Assembly (NCBI GenBank): GCA_003427395.1
Contig: BFEA01000481.1
Coordinates: 495,603-525,076 of the forward strand
Reading direction: 5' to 3'
Source of the DNA: Chara braunii
Lineage: Eukaryota; Streptophyta; Charophyceae; Charales; Characeae
DNA: 29,474 nucleotides
Part shown: one piece after another, positions 9,967 through 21,660 of the stretch
Layout of the letters: every line of letters starts with the position of its first letter
Position numbering within the stretch: the stretch's first letter is position 1
Made by a program: the position numbers and the translations under genes
Notes under the pieces: generated by a model
What the model saw: the letters and a program-made list of their open reading frames with translations, nothing else
Told to the model about the DNA's origin: nothing
Databases searched by the model: none

Positions 9967-10166
9967 TTTTCTTCTTCGTTTTTGCATTGCTCTCAGTCAA
10001 TCTGGACATGGGTCCCCGCCTCAAAGAAAAAAGAAAAGAAAAGAAAAAGATTTTAACATGGGTCTGGTCTGAGGGCATACTCTCACTAGGACTTTTTAAC
10101 TTATTTCTGGACTTAATTGCTGTCAGATACCTCCAACAAGGGCAATCATTGCAGTCCAGATGCATG

Positions 10167-10740
10167 TAAGAGTTGGACCCCACAGGAAAAACAATGGAAA
10201 AGACGTTTGGCCACAAAAAGCGGCCGAACGATTTTGGAAAGGCTGGAAACTCTTTTGCCGGGACCCCCATCGCGGACTGCATTTTGCGGCAAAATGCGCA
10301 AGTTCTATTCCATTATAGGAAATGCGGCCGTTCAGTATCCCGAAAAGGAAAGTGGCCGAATGTCCGGAAGGCGTGGGTGGACCGAAGGAATGACCGTGCC
10401 GCCTCAAGTGGGTGACGTAGGCCAAGGGGCCGGACACTTGCTGGTCCAAACAGTGGGCGAGACTTTGGAAAGTACCCCGCGCACTCCCTCCCCCAGTCTC
10501 AACTTTCGGCACAAAATCGCGACAAGATGTCCTCTGGAGCCACTTTTCCACGCCGCGGACGATGTCGAAACGATTGAAAGCGTTCTTCCACGCCATTATT
10601 TGCGGGTTGTGGGGTCTCGGAAACTGGTATTTGGATGACATTTCGGTTTTGCCAGAACATCCTGCGCTGCATGTGGGGTCCCGGAAACAGTTTCGCGGAA
10701 ACATTCTTCCTTTCCGCATTCCTGTGGGGTCCAACTCTAA
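10167..10740. mobile_element. MITE-like DNA element, TIRs with TAA target duplications
   Basis: Terminal inverted repeats of 19 bases, GAGTTGGACCCCACAGGAA at 10170-10188 and its exact reverse complement at 10719-10737, are flanked by TAA on both sides (10167-10169 and 10738-10740). Weaker pairing continues inward (GGAAAAGACG against GGAAAGGAAG). The core GGACCCCACA also recurs inside as subterminal copies (reverse strand near 10607 and 10672). A 574-base element with 3-bp TWA duplications suggests a non-autonomous PIF/Harbinger-type element, although the terminal bases are not the commonest ones for that group. A 259-residue minus-strand ORF overlaps it but looks accidental: no domain, homopolymer ends. 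Confidence 0.7.
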
Positions 10741-10949
10741 GATTATGCTAGTGTGAGTATGCTCTGAGTAGTAGTACGGCGACGTCGTACACATACGGAG
10801 GCACGGACGCACACTTTGTATGCCCGAGTAAGGCTCTCTGACCTGCGAATCTTCTTCTTCTTCTTTTTTTCTTTTTTTAAATTCAGTTTCACTAACCTGC
10901 AAATCAAAGCCTCGTACTCAGAAAGAACCAAAGAGGAAAAAACAGCAAA
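10741..10949. other. Spacer with CTT microsatellite
   Basis: Contains a short (CTT)n tract at about 10851-10866 running into T-rich sequence. No TATA box is seen at the distance expected for a U6 promoter, which supports calling the downstream U6 copy a pseudogene. Confidence 0.4.
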
Positions 10950-11030
10950 GTCCTTGGGGACATCCGTTAAAGTTGGAACGATATAGAGAAGATTAGCATG
11001 GCCCCTGGGGCCAGGACTGACAAGGTCCGA
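10950..11030 (+). pseudogene. U6 snRNA-derived sequence (5' two-thirds)
   Basis: U6 is the catalytic spliceosomal RNA. This copy keeps the 5' stem region (GTCCTTGGGGACATCCG), TTGGAACGATATAGAGAAG, and GATTAGCATGGCCCCTG with the AGC triad. The invariant ACAGAGA box reads ATAGAGA. After GGCCCCTG the match degrades (GGGCCAGGACTGACA against the usual GCGCAAGGATGACA) and the 3' end with its terminal T run is missing. I see no upstream TATA or plant-type snRNA promoter element. A U6 retropseudogene is the best reading; a functional variant U6 is unlikely. Confidence 0.8.
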
Positions 11031-12610
11031 TTTACGCTTGTGCTCTGTGGTTTTCGATCACGTGTGGCCGTCCTTGACAAAGGTCAGTCGTTGATCGTTT
11101 TCCGTATCGACTGCTAGTGTCGATTCTCTTCGTTTTTGTGGAGGCAGCTGCCCATCGGCCAGTAGATTTTTTTTTTAATTTTTTTTGTTGGCCATTTAGT
11201 TGGGCACTTTGCGTTGGCGCGAAGCTTCAATTCTATTGTTTTTTTTTTGGGGGGGGGTGTTTTTGAAACTTCGTGCTGTGCTTTTTTTTTTTTGCAGAAA
11301 TAGAGAATAACCGGATGTCCGTGGAGAAAAATGATATTTCGTGTGCACTGACAGTTGAACGCGCTGTGGCAGACGCGTCATTGGAGTAAGGTGTCCCGTT
11401 GCACGCGTGGGTTAATGTTGTCCAGCATTAAATCCAAGTACGTAGGCGCTGTCCGGCCTTAGTCTCGTTTACAGGACACATGCACCCCCCTTCGTGCAGG
11501 CCCAACTACACAGTACTTGCAGGACTTTCTAAATGAGGAAAGTCCGAATGTTGAAATGCGTGGGAGATCCTGACGCTAGAGGAGTAGAGCCGGTTTCGCA
11601 GAGGAAGGAACTTCCGTGTGCCCGCGAATACAGCCATGGGTGCATGCCAAATCCATGCTGTGTTCGTACGTCGGGATATGGTTGTCACCAACACGCATTC
11701 AAATGTACTGCCCTCCACGCCCTGTGTGTCCAAAAACGGATTCAACGGGGGATCCGCGTTGAAAGATTCAATGTGTGTTGAATCCGCGTTGAATCCCGGT
11801 GGACGGGTATAAACGGGGTCCGCGATGTTTTTTTTCCTGGGCTAAACATAATCCAAAAAAAAAAAGAAAAAAAAAAAAAGAGGTTGTGGATATTTTCAAG
11901 GTCTATAACCCCATATCTTTATTTTTATTTTTTGAACTTTGAATTTTTTTTTTAAATCAAAAACATAAACACAGTGGAATTTTTTTTTTTTGAAATGAGT
12001 GTTTTTTTTTTGGGTTTTACAGAGATTTTTTAAGGGCTAAAACAAAAACAGACAAACAAATAAAAAATATAAGCTGGCCGGGGTATTGGGCGCAAGGCGC
12101 CCGTTTTGAATTTTTGTTGACGCCGCTGCACTGTCTCAGTGTCAGCGCCGTCGGGGGCGGTGCTTGGGCAACGGGGGATCGCACGGGTACTGTCAAGAAG
12201 ATGGTGGTGCCTAGCCAGAGCTTGTTGCTGAGGTGGTGGAACTGTGGGGGATCGAGTGTGTGGGCACTAAGAGGGACACGCTGCAAGAGGGTCTGAAGAG
12301 CCCTTGCCATGAGCCAGTCCCGACTGACTGGGGTTAGTAATACTGTTCGAGCGAGGAAGGATGGTGGCAGATGTGTGGACATTCGACGGGCGGGATCCTA
12401 GCATTGCAATTTGCCAGAGTTTCAGCTGGATTATAACTGATTCACACCTGATGGAACCGATCAAGGGCTTATTCCTTCGGTCTTTGATATCGAGATGTCT
12501 ATGAGCAATTGTGGGCGGCCTGTGGCAAAAATTTGCCAGAACTATATGACGATAGAATGCCGCGGTGCGATGGAGCTGACCGCACGAGCTATGCTGCTTT
12601 GTATGATTTT
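11031..12610. other. Long stretch without recognised genes
   Basis: T-rich runs (11168-11190, 11238-11260, 11282-11294) and A/T homopolymers around 11855-12010. A perfect 8-bp hairpin GGACTTTC/GAAAGTCC lies at 11522-11545, and a local cluster of GATCCGCGTTGAA/GAATCCGCGTTGAA repeats at about 11748-11800. Short ORFs have no recognisable domains. Confidence 0.4.
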
Positions 12611-13155
12611 GTTGGACTATAGAAACTAGCTGCTGTTATTGAATTTGTCATGTGGATGAAACTGTGGAAACCAGGGTTGGACGATCGGGGTTTGCAGCTA
12701 ATGGAAACTTAGTTTGCGGGATTGCAGACACGAAGAATATGATTTTGTAGGTTTGGTGATAGAAATAGTAATTTGCTAGTACTTTGTTGTTGAAACAAGG
12801 GGATGTTCTACGTCTGCTGCCTTTTGTATTCTTTGCAGACAATAGGAATTATGTTTTGAACGATTGTAGAAATTGTGGTTGCCTCGGACGAGGAATATCG
12901 TGCTTAAAGAAAATAGTTAGATTGTGGGATTGATATGTTGTAGGTGATTGTCAGTTATGGTTGGCGGAAACTAGGGTTGGACACCTGACTTTTGCAGATA
13001 TGGGGAATGAGGTTTGCGGGATTGTAGGTAGCAATGAGAATAGGTTTATGTTGGCTTGTTGATTTTGTTGGCCTATAGAAACTAGCTGTTGTTATCGAGC
13101 CTGCCGTGTGTTGAAACAGTATTAGGGTTGGATGATCGGGGTTTGCAGCTATTTG
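12611..13155. repeat. Diverged segmental duplication, 456-bp offset
   Basis: GTTGG.CTATAGAAACTAGC at 12611 recurs at 13067, and both copies run on through GGGTTGGA.GATCGGGGTTTG to the word GCAGCT. A third partial copy near 12966-13027 shares GGAAACTAGGGTTGGAC and GTTTGCGGGATTG with 12666-12726. The copies are 80-90% similar by eye. There is no ORF and no known family. Confidence 0.7.
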
Positions 13156-13434
13156 TCAATATTTTTCACGGATCTTAGGGTTTGCAGTGACACAGCGGTC
13201 CGATCTTAGGGCTTGACTGGTGATGTCTCGCCCTTCGATGGGGCCACCTACCTTTTGTGAGGGATGCCAGGCCCGTTTCCTGGCTTATTGAAATATAAGG
13301 GATGCTGGGCCTGGTTCCCGGCTGCATTTAAAAAAAAAAAAAGATGTACAACAATTTTTTTTATTTTTTTTTTTGGAACTTCGTGTATTTTTTTTTAAAT
13401 CAAAACCATAAAACAAATAAAAGAAGGAAAAAAA

Positions 13435-13559
13435 GACACGCACACACACAGACACACAGACACACAAAAACACATAGACACACACACACACAGACACAGA
13501 CACACAGCACACACAAACACACATAAACACACACACACAAACACACAAAAAAACACACA
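13435..13559. repeat. Interrupted (CA)n microsatellite
   Basis: About 125 bases of CACA with G and A interruptions (CACACAGACACA and similar). It gives a long spurious low-complexity ORF on each strand. Confidence 0.95.
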
Positions 13560-13560
13560 A

Positions 13561-13640
13561 CTGGGGGGGATGGGGGATGTGGGGGCAGATTTTGGGGGGT
13601 AGGGGTTGGGGGATGTGAGGGCAGATTTCTCAGGGTTTGG
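13561..13640. repeat. G-rich tract with 38-bp duplication
   Basis: Runs of four to seven G, with GGGGGATGTG(G/A)GGGCAGATTT occurring twice about 38 bases apart. It could form G-quadruplex structures on the plus strand. Confidence 0.6.
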
Positions 13641-13779
13641 CTGCAGTACTCACCAAATGTGCATGACGGGGTCTACACATGCATGGCTTAGGTCCAGGGT
13701 AGGGTAGGGATATAAGTCGCTCCGGCTAGTCTGAGTTCCGCCTATCCTTGGGTAAGCTAGGGGAAGGACGGTAGGATGT

Positions 13780-16700
13780 GTCCGCGGGCGCTGGCCTGCC
13801 TTGGGGCCTGGACCCACTAGCAAAGTATTCTACCACTCCGTTCAGGATTTCGATCATGTGTGGCCTGGCAGGCTATTCAAGCCTTCTCCCCGGCTCCGGG
13901 ACGAGCCGGGGTGGCGATATGGCTCCCGTCGGATTCCCGATTCGAGGTGATCAGATGGGATCGTAACGAGGAGGAAGGTAGGTGGGTGTCTGTCTTGGGG
14001 ATGCTGGAACTTGAAGTGGTGAGTATTTTTTGCCTTTATGCCCCAAACACAACGCAAGAACGTCAAACCTTTTTTGACAAGATCAGGGATAAGGTCCAGC
14101 AGGATATACAACTGGATATCCCGCTAATTCTAGCGGGTGACTTCAACGCCGCACCGGACAGATGGCTAGACCGTTGGATAATCCCTCCCTCTACTACAAA
14201 CTAGGTAGAGAACGATGAACATATAATGGAGGACCTATATTCATCACTTTCTCTTTTTGACTCTTTCAGACGCTTCTTTCCCACCGAACGACAGTTCACT
14301 TGCATTAAACACAACGACCCCCCCAGGCCATCACGCTCTAGAATCGATTTGATCCTCTTATTTCTCACCATAGAAGGAGCACTCACGCATGCGGCAATTC
14401 TGCTGGCCAGCCTTTTTCCTAGTCTCGATCATAAAATGTGCATGGTAGCACTCACCTTTTGCAAACGCCCTGACCAAGGGCGGGGCTACTATAAACTTAA
14501 TACTTCTATATTACGGCTTCGCAACTTCCAACAGTACCTGCGACAGGCATGGGCCTATTGGAAGGACCGCCGCCCTGAACTTGACTCTCAAGTGACTTGG
14601 TTCAACAATGGCCTATTTTTTCTCTCAAGGAAATGTAATGAATTCTCCAAACAACTAGCGGCCCAACGTCACCAGCAGGAAATGGAAACCATGAACCATC
14701 TTGTTGATCTCGATCAGCAAGGGCTGTCGTATGGACCAGACCTCCCTGAAAGTGGGGAAAGACTGATACAAATACAATCTTTGAAAGACCAACTCTTAAG
14801 ACATGCCCAAGACCGATGGCAAGGTGCACGAATCCGGGGGAAACAATCCAAATACAATTCAGAAGGAATAATGGGCAAAGATTTCTTTGGACTAGCTCAA
14901 ACAAGGACAAAGCGCTCGATGATCGAAGCGCTACATGACCCAGAAGCAAACGAGGCGCAACCTGCAATAACAACAGCCCAGTGCGTCAAAATCACAAGAG
15001 ATTTTTTCAAGGATCTGTTTGCATCACATATCCCGCAAATGGAGGAAGGAGCGCGCCATCAGATGATAGAAGAATTTCTCTCTCCCCTGGACGGGTCCCT
15101 GTCGGAGAACCAAAAGGAGAGACTCGAAGCACCGCTTGTTAAGGACGAAATCTGGACAGCACTCATGCAAATGAAAGAAGACAAATCACCAGGTCTAGAT
15201 GGACTCCCCAAGGAATTCTGGGAAACCATGTGGGATACAATGAACCAGGACCTAATGGACTATTACGCGGAAGTATGGTCTACAGGCGGGATGAGGGAGA
15301 TGGTGGGACAAGGGATCTTATCACTCCTTTACAAAAAAGGCGATAAGATGAACATCCGGAACTACAGGCCCATCACCCTCCTCACAGTGACGTACAAAAT
15401 GCTAGCCAAAGCACTAGCAAACAGGGTGATTCCGGTACTGGAGGACGTAATACACCCTGCCCAGACAGGTTTTATGCGCAGTCGAAACATCCAGGAGAAC
15501 ATCCTGCTGGTCCACGAGGTCCTACAACTTGCCAGACATTCACGTCAAAATGCAGCATTGGTCTTCATTGACTTTGAAAAAGCATACGATCACGTTGACT
15601 GGCTCTTCCTAGATAAATGTTTGCAAAAAATGAATTTTGGGCCGGTATTTAGAAGGTGGGTACGGATTTTGCACACAAATGCCACTACTACGATCCAAAT
15701 AAATGGAACCCTGGCCCCCCCGATAAAATTGGAACGGTCGGTCCGTCAGGGTGATCCCATCGCCCCCTTCCTTTTTCTAGTCATAATGGAAGCCCTTGCG
15801 GCCAACTTACGAAAAAACAAGGACATCTCTCGAATAAAAATAGCGCACATACCAGAAGAGGCGGTCCCGATCTGCTCCTTATTCGCAGACGACCTCACCA
15901 TTATGGCGGAAGCCACCTCCTCCAACATGGAAGAGATCCAGAGTCTGATGGAGAGGTTTACCCAGGTTTCCGACATGAACGTCAACTGGGGGAGCAAGAC
16001 ACAAGGATGGTGGATCCACTACCAAGGAGGTCGGCCACCAGAAAACCCCCGTATTTCATGGCAACCTTTGGAAGCCCCTCTTAGAGTTTTTGGAGTCTCC
16101 ATGACAGCGACAGGTCGCCCCCCTACGAACGATGAATGGATTAGCGCCCCGGCCCTGGCCAAATTGGCCAAGTGGCGGAACAAAACCACCTCGCTTTTTG
16201 GCAGGTCATTGGTAATAAACAACGTAGTGCTAGCAACAACCTGGTACAAATCATTGCTATGGCCCTTGAGCAAGCACACGCTCCAATCCTTGAAAGCAAA
16301 ACTAGCAGCTTACTTATGGAGGGGGGATGACGAGCGGACACACGTGATTAGTAGAGCAGCATGGGATTCCAGCATTCAGCCCAAATCCATAGGTGGCTTG
16401 GGGATTATAGACCCGACCATACAAGCACAAGCCTTGCGGCTTCAATGGCTTAAAAAATATATTCTTACCTTAAACAGTCCGTGGAAGATCCTGGCCCTGG
16501 AACACCTGGCCAGACTGGCCCCGACTGCCCCTCCTGAGGTGCACCCTCTGACCTGGTTAGAGGACAGATATTGGACCATACCACGGAAATGGCACACGGG
16601 AGAAGGACACGAGGAAGACGCTATGGACCAGTTCTGGCCCACCTTACTCAAGACCTGGCGGAAGCTCCCCCTCCCCGATAAGCAACCTCCAAACAGATGG

Positions 16701-18203
16701 GAAGAAATCTACCGTCAACCCCTTTTCAGGAATCGCTGGCTGGTAGATAGACATGGGCGGGTAAAGTGCAGCTCGGCATCCCCCTGGAAAGGATGGGTTA
16801 AGAAAGGGGTAACCCGGATAGGGGACCTATGGGACGCAGACCAAAGGAAATGGAGAACAGGGGAAGAGCTGCGCAGCTGTCTGAAATACTGCCACTATAG
16901 GGAGGCAAATCTAGAGGAGTTACTGGATACTGTCCCCTTGGCATGGTACAGAACCCTTAGAAAAGGCCCGCAGTTTAGAGAGAGGGACTGGGTGGCCAGC
17001 AGAGGGGAGACAGGGCGCGTAGGATTGGTCCACACAATCAGAAGCCAAGATGTACTAATAGAGTGGTATGCAGTTAATAAGATGGGGGCACTTCAGGGGA
17101 GTCACAATCCTTTTGAATGGAAGGACAAATCTGCCATCTTGAGGGTCCGGGTACTGGGGGAAGGAAAGGAGGCGATGGCCTTTCAGCCAAACACAGGAAT
17201 CCAACACCTGGCCCTGGATCCACTGGAGTGGAGGTGGACCCCCGCCACACTTAAACCAACCCCCCCCCGCCACACACGCCTTATCCATTTACACAAGCTC
17301 TCAGTCAAATCGACTTATAGGCTGTTGAGGCCCAAACGCCCGCTGAGAGAGACAATAATTGATCGATGGGTCAAACATCTCAATCTCGACAGGAGTATGC
17401 TCACACCGATACGGTGGTTTCAGGAGGGCGGAACCAAGCCAGCCAAGATCTCTTCCCTACAATGGCAGATCACACATCGCTGCTTACCCACTATGGACTG
17501 GCTAGTTGATCACACGAATCTTGAGCAGAAAGGTCTGGTGACACCCTGGTGCCCACGATGCCTAGGAGCCTTCCCCGCACGCAAAAGGACTGCAACTATA
17601 GAACACATTTTTATGCAGTGCCCTACAGCACAGCTCACGTGGCGCTGGTGGGACAGAATATGGAGAAAGATGATACCAAACCATGTATGGCCATGGTCCT
17701 GGAGGGCTATCTTGACGGGTCATTGGCCACAGGTGCAGCAAGAACCACCCTTTGTACAAAATATGTATAGATTGGGACGCAGGGCGGTATTGTGGGGACT
17801 TTGGTGGCAACGCTGCCTGATGGTGCTCGAGGGAGTGCAAGTGGAAGGAACAGAAACAACGGACCAAATCTGGCAACAGGTTCAAATGGAGATCACAAGG
17901 AAATGGCAGGACGCGAAAAATAAGCTGGATCTCCTACAACTCACGGAGGACATAGAGAAATCCATCACTACCTTCTGCTCCAATTGGCTAGGCGGCGTTA
18001 GAGGAGGCTGGATAACTAGAGTGGAATGGTCCGGCAACAGAAAGGAAGGGACACAACAGCAGGAGAGAGTGGAATCACGGGATTATCGAATGCACTTCAA
18101 TGACTGGATAACAATAGAGCCCTCCTTCCCCCTACGCCCGCCGACGGATTTCCCTGATCCCTTCCCCCCACACCCACTCGCACTCGTGGAGATTCCTGGT
18201 TAA
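13780..18203 (+). pseudogene. LINE2 ORF2: AP endonuclease-reverse transcriptase (nearly open)
   Basis: The start is degraded: VRGRWP at 13780-13797 is followed by codons for PTSKVFYHSVQDFDHVWPG, with the QETHL catalytic motif missing. A one-base deletion near 13867 shifts frame. From there the frame is open except for TAG at 14202-14204, and after that stop 1,332 codons run uninterrupted to 18203. Endonuclease motifs are GDFNAAPDRW, SRIDLIL and LDHKMC. Reverse transcriptase motifs are FIDFEKAYDHVDW (15564), RQGDP (15744) and FADDLTIM (15882). The zf-RVT region shows WCPRC and EHIFMQC at about 17545-17625. There is no RNase H domain. All key RT residues look intact, so the defect lies in the endonuclease end. 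Confidence 0.9.
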
Positions 18204-19482
<1,279 letters not shown>

Positions 19483-19518
19483 CACATCGTAGAAGACTTC
19501 GCTAGTAAGTCCAGGCCC
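19483..19518 (-). repeat. Short segment shared with the LINE2 5' region
   Basis: On the minus strand this reads GGCCTGGAC, then ACTAGCGAAGTCTTCTACGA, close to 13805-13837 (GGCCTGGACCCACTAGC and following). About 26 of 31 bases agree. It lies 3' of the ORF2 fragment at 19783-20105, not within it, so it may mark a second LINE fragment on this strand. Confidence 0.45.
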
Positions 19519-19782
19519 TTGCTTAGGTAAGGCTGATATTCTGAAAGATAAGAATGAGGCCGGGGTCCTCACAGTCTACCCGGATGTGTAACATGTCTGG
19601 GAGCCTTACCCAAAAGGGACCCGCGATCCAAGAAACCCAACCAAAGCTATCGTGAGCAAGATGCCTCTTCAACAATTTATGAGCCACCAGAGCTAACATG
19701 ACACAACAAGCTAGTTGCACCTTGCTCTCATTCTTACTACTTAGATAATATAACAATCAGCAGCAATTGCATCCAGGCCTTC

Positions 19783-20105
19783 TCATGCAGATTCCACCCC
19801 ATACCATTGAAGATCGACTAAAGCCAGATCCGAGGGTGGGAAAAAATCATGAAATAGATCCGGAGATCTCAAGGAAACTCCTGGTTGAATATCAAACCAG
19901 TTGTAGAAGAAAATGTCATAGTTCCTCTTGAACGCTACATCTCCTTTCCCATCAGGCCATTTTATTTCTCCCAGATTCTCCCCTGATGAATCCCCAGCCA
20001 GTTAATCTGAAATTTATGTAGAGTTTTTGTAATGTCTTGTTTTTGAATCAGTGACTTGAGTATGATTTTGACTTTACACCATTGTGCTCTGATTTCCGTC
20101 TGAAG
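19783..20105 (-). pseudogene. LINE ORF2 C-terminal fragment (minus strand)
   Basis: The minus-strand translation aligns with the LINE1 ORF2 tail. It starts LQTEIRAQWCKVK (LINE1: IQTEITAKWNVVK), then INWLGIHQGRI (SNWLGDAKGGRI), then after a frameshift IKWPDGKGD and SLRSPDLFHDFFPPSDLALV, ending LQWYGVESA and TGA at 19783-19785 on the plus strand (LINE1: MTWYGMDSAG). The fragment stops where LINE1 reads on for some 17 more codons. The upstream break at 20105 is close to the 25-bp repeat array. It belongs to a third, more diverged subfamily and is a 5'-truncated or fragmented copy. The 3' flank (19520-19782) is unassigned, though a 77-residue minus-strand ORF lies there. Confidence 0.8.
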
Positions 20106-20145
20106 GAGCGGCTAATTGTTTCGTGTGGTCCCCGAAGGAGTCCAT

Positions 20146-20345
20146 AGCCTTGGACGCGCGATGGAGGCGAGGCGCTGGTCGCGGTTGGGGGGCGTGGCGC
20201 TGGTTGCTCGCAAGTGGCAAGGCGCTAGCTGCCGTCAGGGGGCGAGGTGCTGGCCTTTTGAGAGGGACGAGGCGCTGGTTTTTCACATGTGCTGAGGGGC
20301 TGGCAGCTTTCATGGGGCAAGGCGCTGTGACGCCCAACCTCACGC
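20146..20345. repeat. 25-bp phased degenerate minisatellite, 7-8 units
   Basis: The motif GG(C/T)GCTGG or a one- or two-base variant starts at 20171, 20196, 20221, 20246, 20271, 20296 and 20321, exactly 25 bases apart. A weaker unit lies at 20146. The end of most units resembles GGGGCGA. The middle of each unit is freely variable. Twenty-five is not a multiple of three, so overlapping ORFs are accidental. Confidence 0.8.
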
Positions 20346-21626
20346 CCAGCGCGACTTCCTGCTTTCGGAGTGTTGGTGGGCCTAGAAGTGCGAAAAGGGG
20401 TGGGCCAAGGATTTTAGGAAAGTGGGGGTGGAGTTCCAGGTCGGAACTGGAATCTCCTATGTCAAGTTCCAGGGATAGACGTGCAAGCGTCTCTTTCGGC
20501 TCAGAGTTGGGGTGATGGCCGATCTCGCGACCTGATCCGCGTATGGTGTTTGGATGGGGCGCCACGGGCGTCCCAGTGGGAATGCTTGTACCGTTGTCGG
20601 CCGGCGCAGGTCTCCGAGGCTGAGGAGGATGAGTTGTGCTCCCGTTGTTCCATTTCGGGACGGGTTCGTCGAGTGGTCCTCGCCGGACTGTGCCCGTCGT
20701 GCTGCTGACACTCTGAGCACTGCGGTCGGGGCCAGAACGGGGCTATGGACTCCCAGGTGACGGCGAGTAGTTGGTGATACGGGAGGACGACGTAAAAGGG
20801 AGGGAAACTAGTGGTGATGGCCACGAAGCCTGGGGTTAGAAGGTAATGTTGGCTTCGGCTATGGGGATAACCCGGGATCCGCGAGTCTCGATTAATAGCC
20901 AACTAGAAATCGCCTCTGCATAGTTGCTTGTTTCCAGTTCAACAGGGGTACTCAGGATTCCGCGAGTTTCGTTGTCGTCTGGCTTGTTGCCGTCTAACTT
21001 GTTCCCTTTCCCAATACGCTCGGTATTCCGGATCTCTCAGGCTCTCACGGTCGGTAATCCAAAAGAGAGTTTCGATCGCCATATCCTATTTAGCGGAACT
21101 CGGCACAGGCATTTTCGACCAGTGGGATCGGGTCGGCTCTTGCACGCGCATGCGTAGGCTGCAGGTCACCTCTGTGGGCGGCTGCTTGATGTATGCGTGT
21201 GCACGCGCCAGTAGATCGGATCAAGGACCACGTGTGAGTAAGTTACCGATTATTTACTTGCGTGTCGGTTTGTCCTATATGCTTGCAGACCTTCCGCGCA
21301 ACTGTTATCCAAATCTCAGACAGAATCAATCAGTACATTCATGCTCACACCAAAAAGAGGGCACAGTTAGTTTTGGGCATCCAAAAACCAGTGCACCCTG
21401 ACTCAAAACAAGTGGTGGGACAAAAGATTGGAGATTGGAGGCAACAAAAAGGAAAAAGGGGGCGAGCATTCATTCATCCTTATGCATGCATACACCCAAA
21501 GCAGATAGTCCGAGATGATTTATATAAGAAATCCGAAAGTGTGGTAACAACATCGACCAACGTTGGAATCAAAACTTTACATAGAAGGTAGGGAGAAGAA
21601 GACATTGTTCCACCATATCCCTGTCT
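20346..21626. other. Stretch without recognised genes
   Basis: Several ORFs of 60-160 codons overlap on both strands without recognisable domains. One at 20481-20708 (+) is cysteine-rich near its end. One at 21262-21591 (+) begins CPICLQTF. Neither has enough support to be called a gene. Confidence 0.35.
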
Positions 21627-21660
21627 CGCTCTCTCTCTCACTCTCTCTCTCTCTCTCCTC
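21627..21660. repeat. (CT)n microsatellite
   Basis: CT dinucleotides with one CA interruption. Confidence 0.95.

Noticed and set aside
10123-10902. 259-codon minus-strand ORF
   Set aside because: It covers the MITE-like element end to end, begins in homopolymer and shows no domain.
20146-20345. CRISPR-like reading of the 25-base array
   Set aside because: Conserved part is only about eight bases, units abut directly, and the context is eukaryotic.
20074-20565. Minus-strand 163-codon ORF rich in PAPR repeats
   Set aside because: It overlaps the LINE fragment in the wrong frame and the 25-base array, whose period is not a multiple of three.
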